Shown here: in pieces, positions 5,663-5,857 of the stretch | Layout of the letters: every line of letters begins with the position of its first letter | Position numbering within the stretch: the stretch's first letter is position 1 | Origin: Phenylobacterium sp. | GTDB lineage: Bacteria > Pseudomonadota > Alphaproteobacteria > Caulobacterales > Caulobacteraceae | DNA: 5,857 nucleotides | NCBI GenBank assembly: GCA_028291285.1 | Contig: JAQGIJ010000405.1 | Location: 1-5,857, forward strand | Reading direction: 5' to 3' | Notes under the pieces: model-generated | The model's database searches: none | Told to the model about the DNA's origin: nothing | Seen by the model: only the letters and a program-made list of their open reading frames with translations | Translations under genes and position numbers: made by a program

Positions 5663-5709
5663 ACCCTGTCCCACCGGACTGAGGCAAGTCAGATGGGATG
5701 AACAGGGTC
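5662..5709. terminator. Nested hairpin between convergent genes, probable bidirectional terminator
   Basis: GACCCTGT (5662-5669) pairs perfectly with ACAGGGTC (5702-5709). Inside it, CCCA (5670-5673) pairs with TGGG (5694-5697) across a 4-base bulge, and GACT (5677-5680) pairs with AGTC (5687-5690) around a 6-base loop. The structure starts on the last base of the SDR-like stop codon and ends 11 bases before the YciI-like stop on the other strand. No clear T-run follows on either strand, so efficiency as an intrinsic terminator is uncertain. Its position between converging genes favours the terminator reading. Confidence 0.55.
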
Positions 5710-5720
5710 ATCTCCTTGCG

Positions 5721-5857
5721 TCAGCTCAGACGGCCAACCTCGATGTCGTACGCGGCGACCTGTACGCGCTCGTAATAGTCGCCGCGTTGGAAAGGGCTTC
5801 CCTGCAGGAAGGCCTCGGCCTGTGCGAAACTCTCCGCGTCGATCAGGCCGAGAAGCC
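5721..5857 (-). CDS. YciI-like (YCII-related domain) protein, C-terminal fragment (runs off right edge)
   Basis: On the minus strand, 44 codons run from the right window edge to a TGA at 5723-5721. The C-terminal pattern is LLGLIDAESFAQAEAFLQ followed by GSPFQRGDYYERVQVAAYDI: a strand, a helix beginning D-x-x-x-x-A-x-x-F, then (D/S)PF-x-x-G-x-Y/F-x-x-V-x-V. This matches the end of YCII-related ferredoxin-like proteins, in which the helix is followed by DPF or DPY and a last strand. These are small (about 90-100 residue) cytosolic proteins, often found beside catabolic enzymes and mostly of unknown activity. The first half, including the usual catalytic His/Asp region, is outside the window, so activity cannot be judged. 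EthD or DUF1330-type dabb relatives are the main alternatives. It converges on the pseudo-SDR with 58 bases between the stops. Confidence 0.65.
   Translation of the reverse strand, partial: LLGLIDAESFAQAEAFLQGSPFQRGDYYERVQVAAYDIEVGRLS

Overview
The window is a gene-dense, high-GC bacterial segment (about two thirds G+C by eye). It looks like an accessory catabolic region of a proteobacterium, most plausibly an alphaproteobacterium of the Sphingomonadales or Caulobacterales type. That placement is an inference from base composition, clean Shine-Dalgarno sites and the mix of families: sulfotransferase, SDRs, alkylsulfatase-like metallo-hydrolase, MmgE/PrpD and YciI. No rRNA, tRNA, CRISPR array, insertion sequence or integrase was seen.

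Layout, left to right. (1) The 5' end of an MmgE/PrpD-family gene on the minus strand (1-203) runs off the left edge. (2) A 189-base divergent spacer follows. (3) A two-gene plus-strand operon comes next: an alkylsulfatase-like metallo-beta-lactamase-fold hydrolase (393-1652) and a PAPS-type sulfotransferase (1669-2940). They are 16 bases apart, and a strong ribosome binding site starts inside the first gene's stop codon. (4) A GC-rich hairpin sits just after the sulfotransferase stop. (5) A classical SDR oxidoreductase with a complete catalytic tetrad lies on the minus strand (3041-3859). (6) A 77-base divergent spacer separates it from a plus-strand xylose-isomerase-like TIM-barrel protein (3937-4734). 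(7) A 142-base gap with an inverted repeat and a weak promoter candidate leads to a second SDR-fold protein (4877-5662), whose catalytic Tyr, Lys and Asn are all replaced. (8) A nested hairpin (5662-5709) separates this from the 3' end of a YciI-like gene on the minus strand (5721-5857), which runs off the right edge.

How the genes may work together. The core oddity is a sulfate-ester hydrolase-like protein made from the same message as a sulfotransferase, which suggests control of the sulfation state of a small hydroxylated molecule such as a sterol, terpenoid, phenol or alkyl alcohol. The surrounding SDRs, TIM-barrel isomerase/epimerase-like protein, MmgE/PrpD and YciI-like proteins are typical members of peripheral degradation clusters. 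The actual substrate cannot be read from the sequence. The points most worth a second look are the sulfatase-like/sulfotransferase pair, the altered metal-ligand positions in the hydrolase, and the SDR-fold protein without its catalytic residues.
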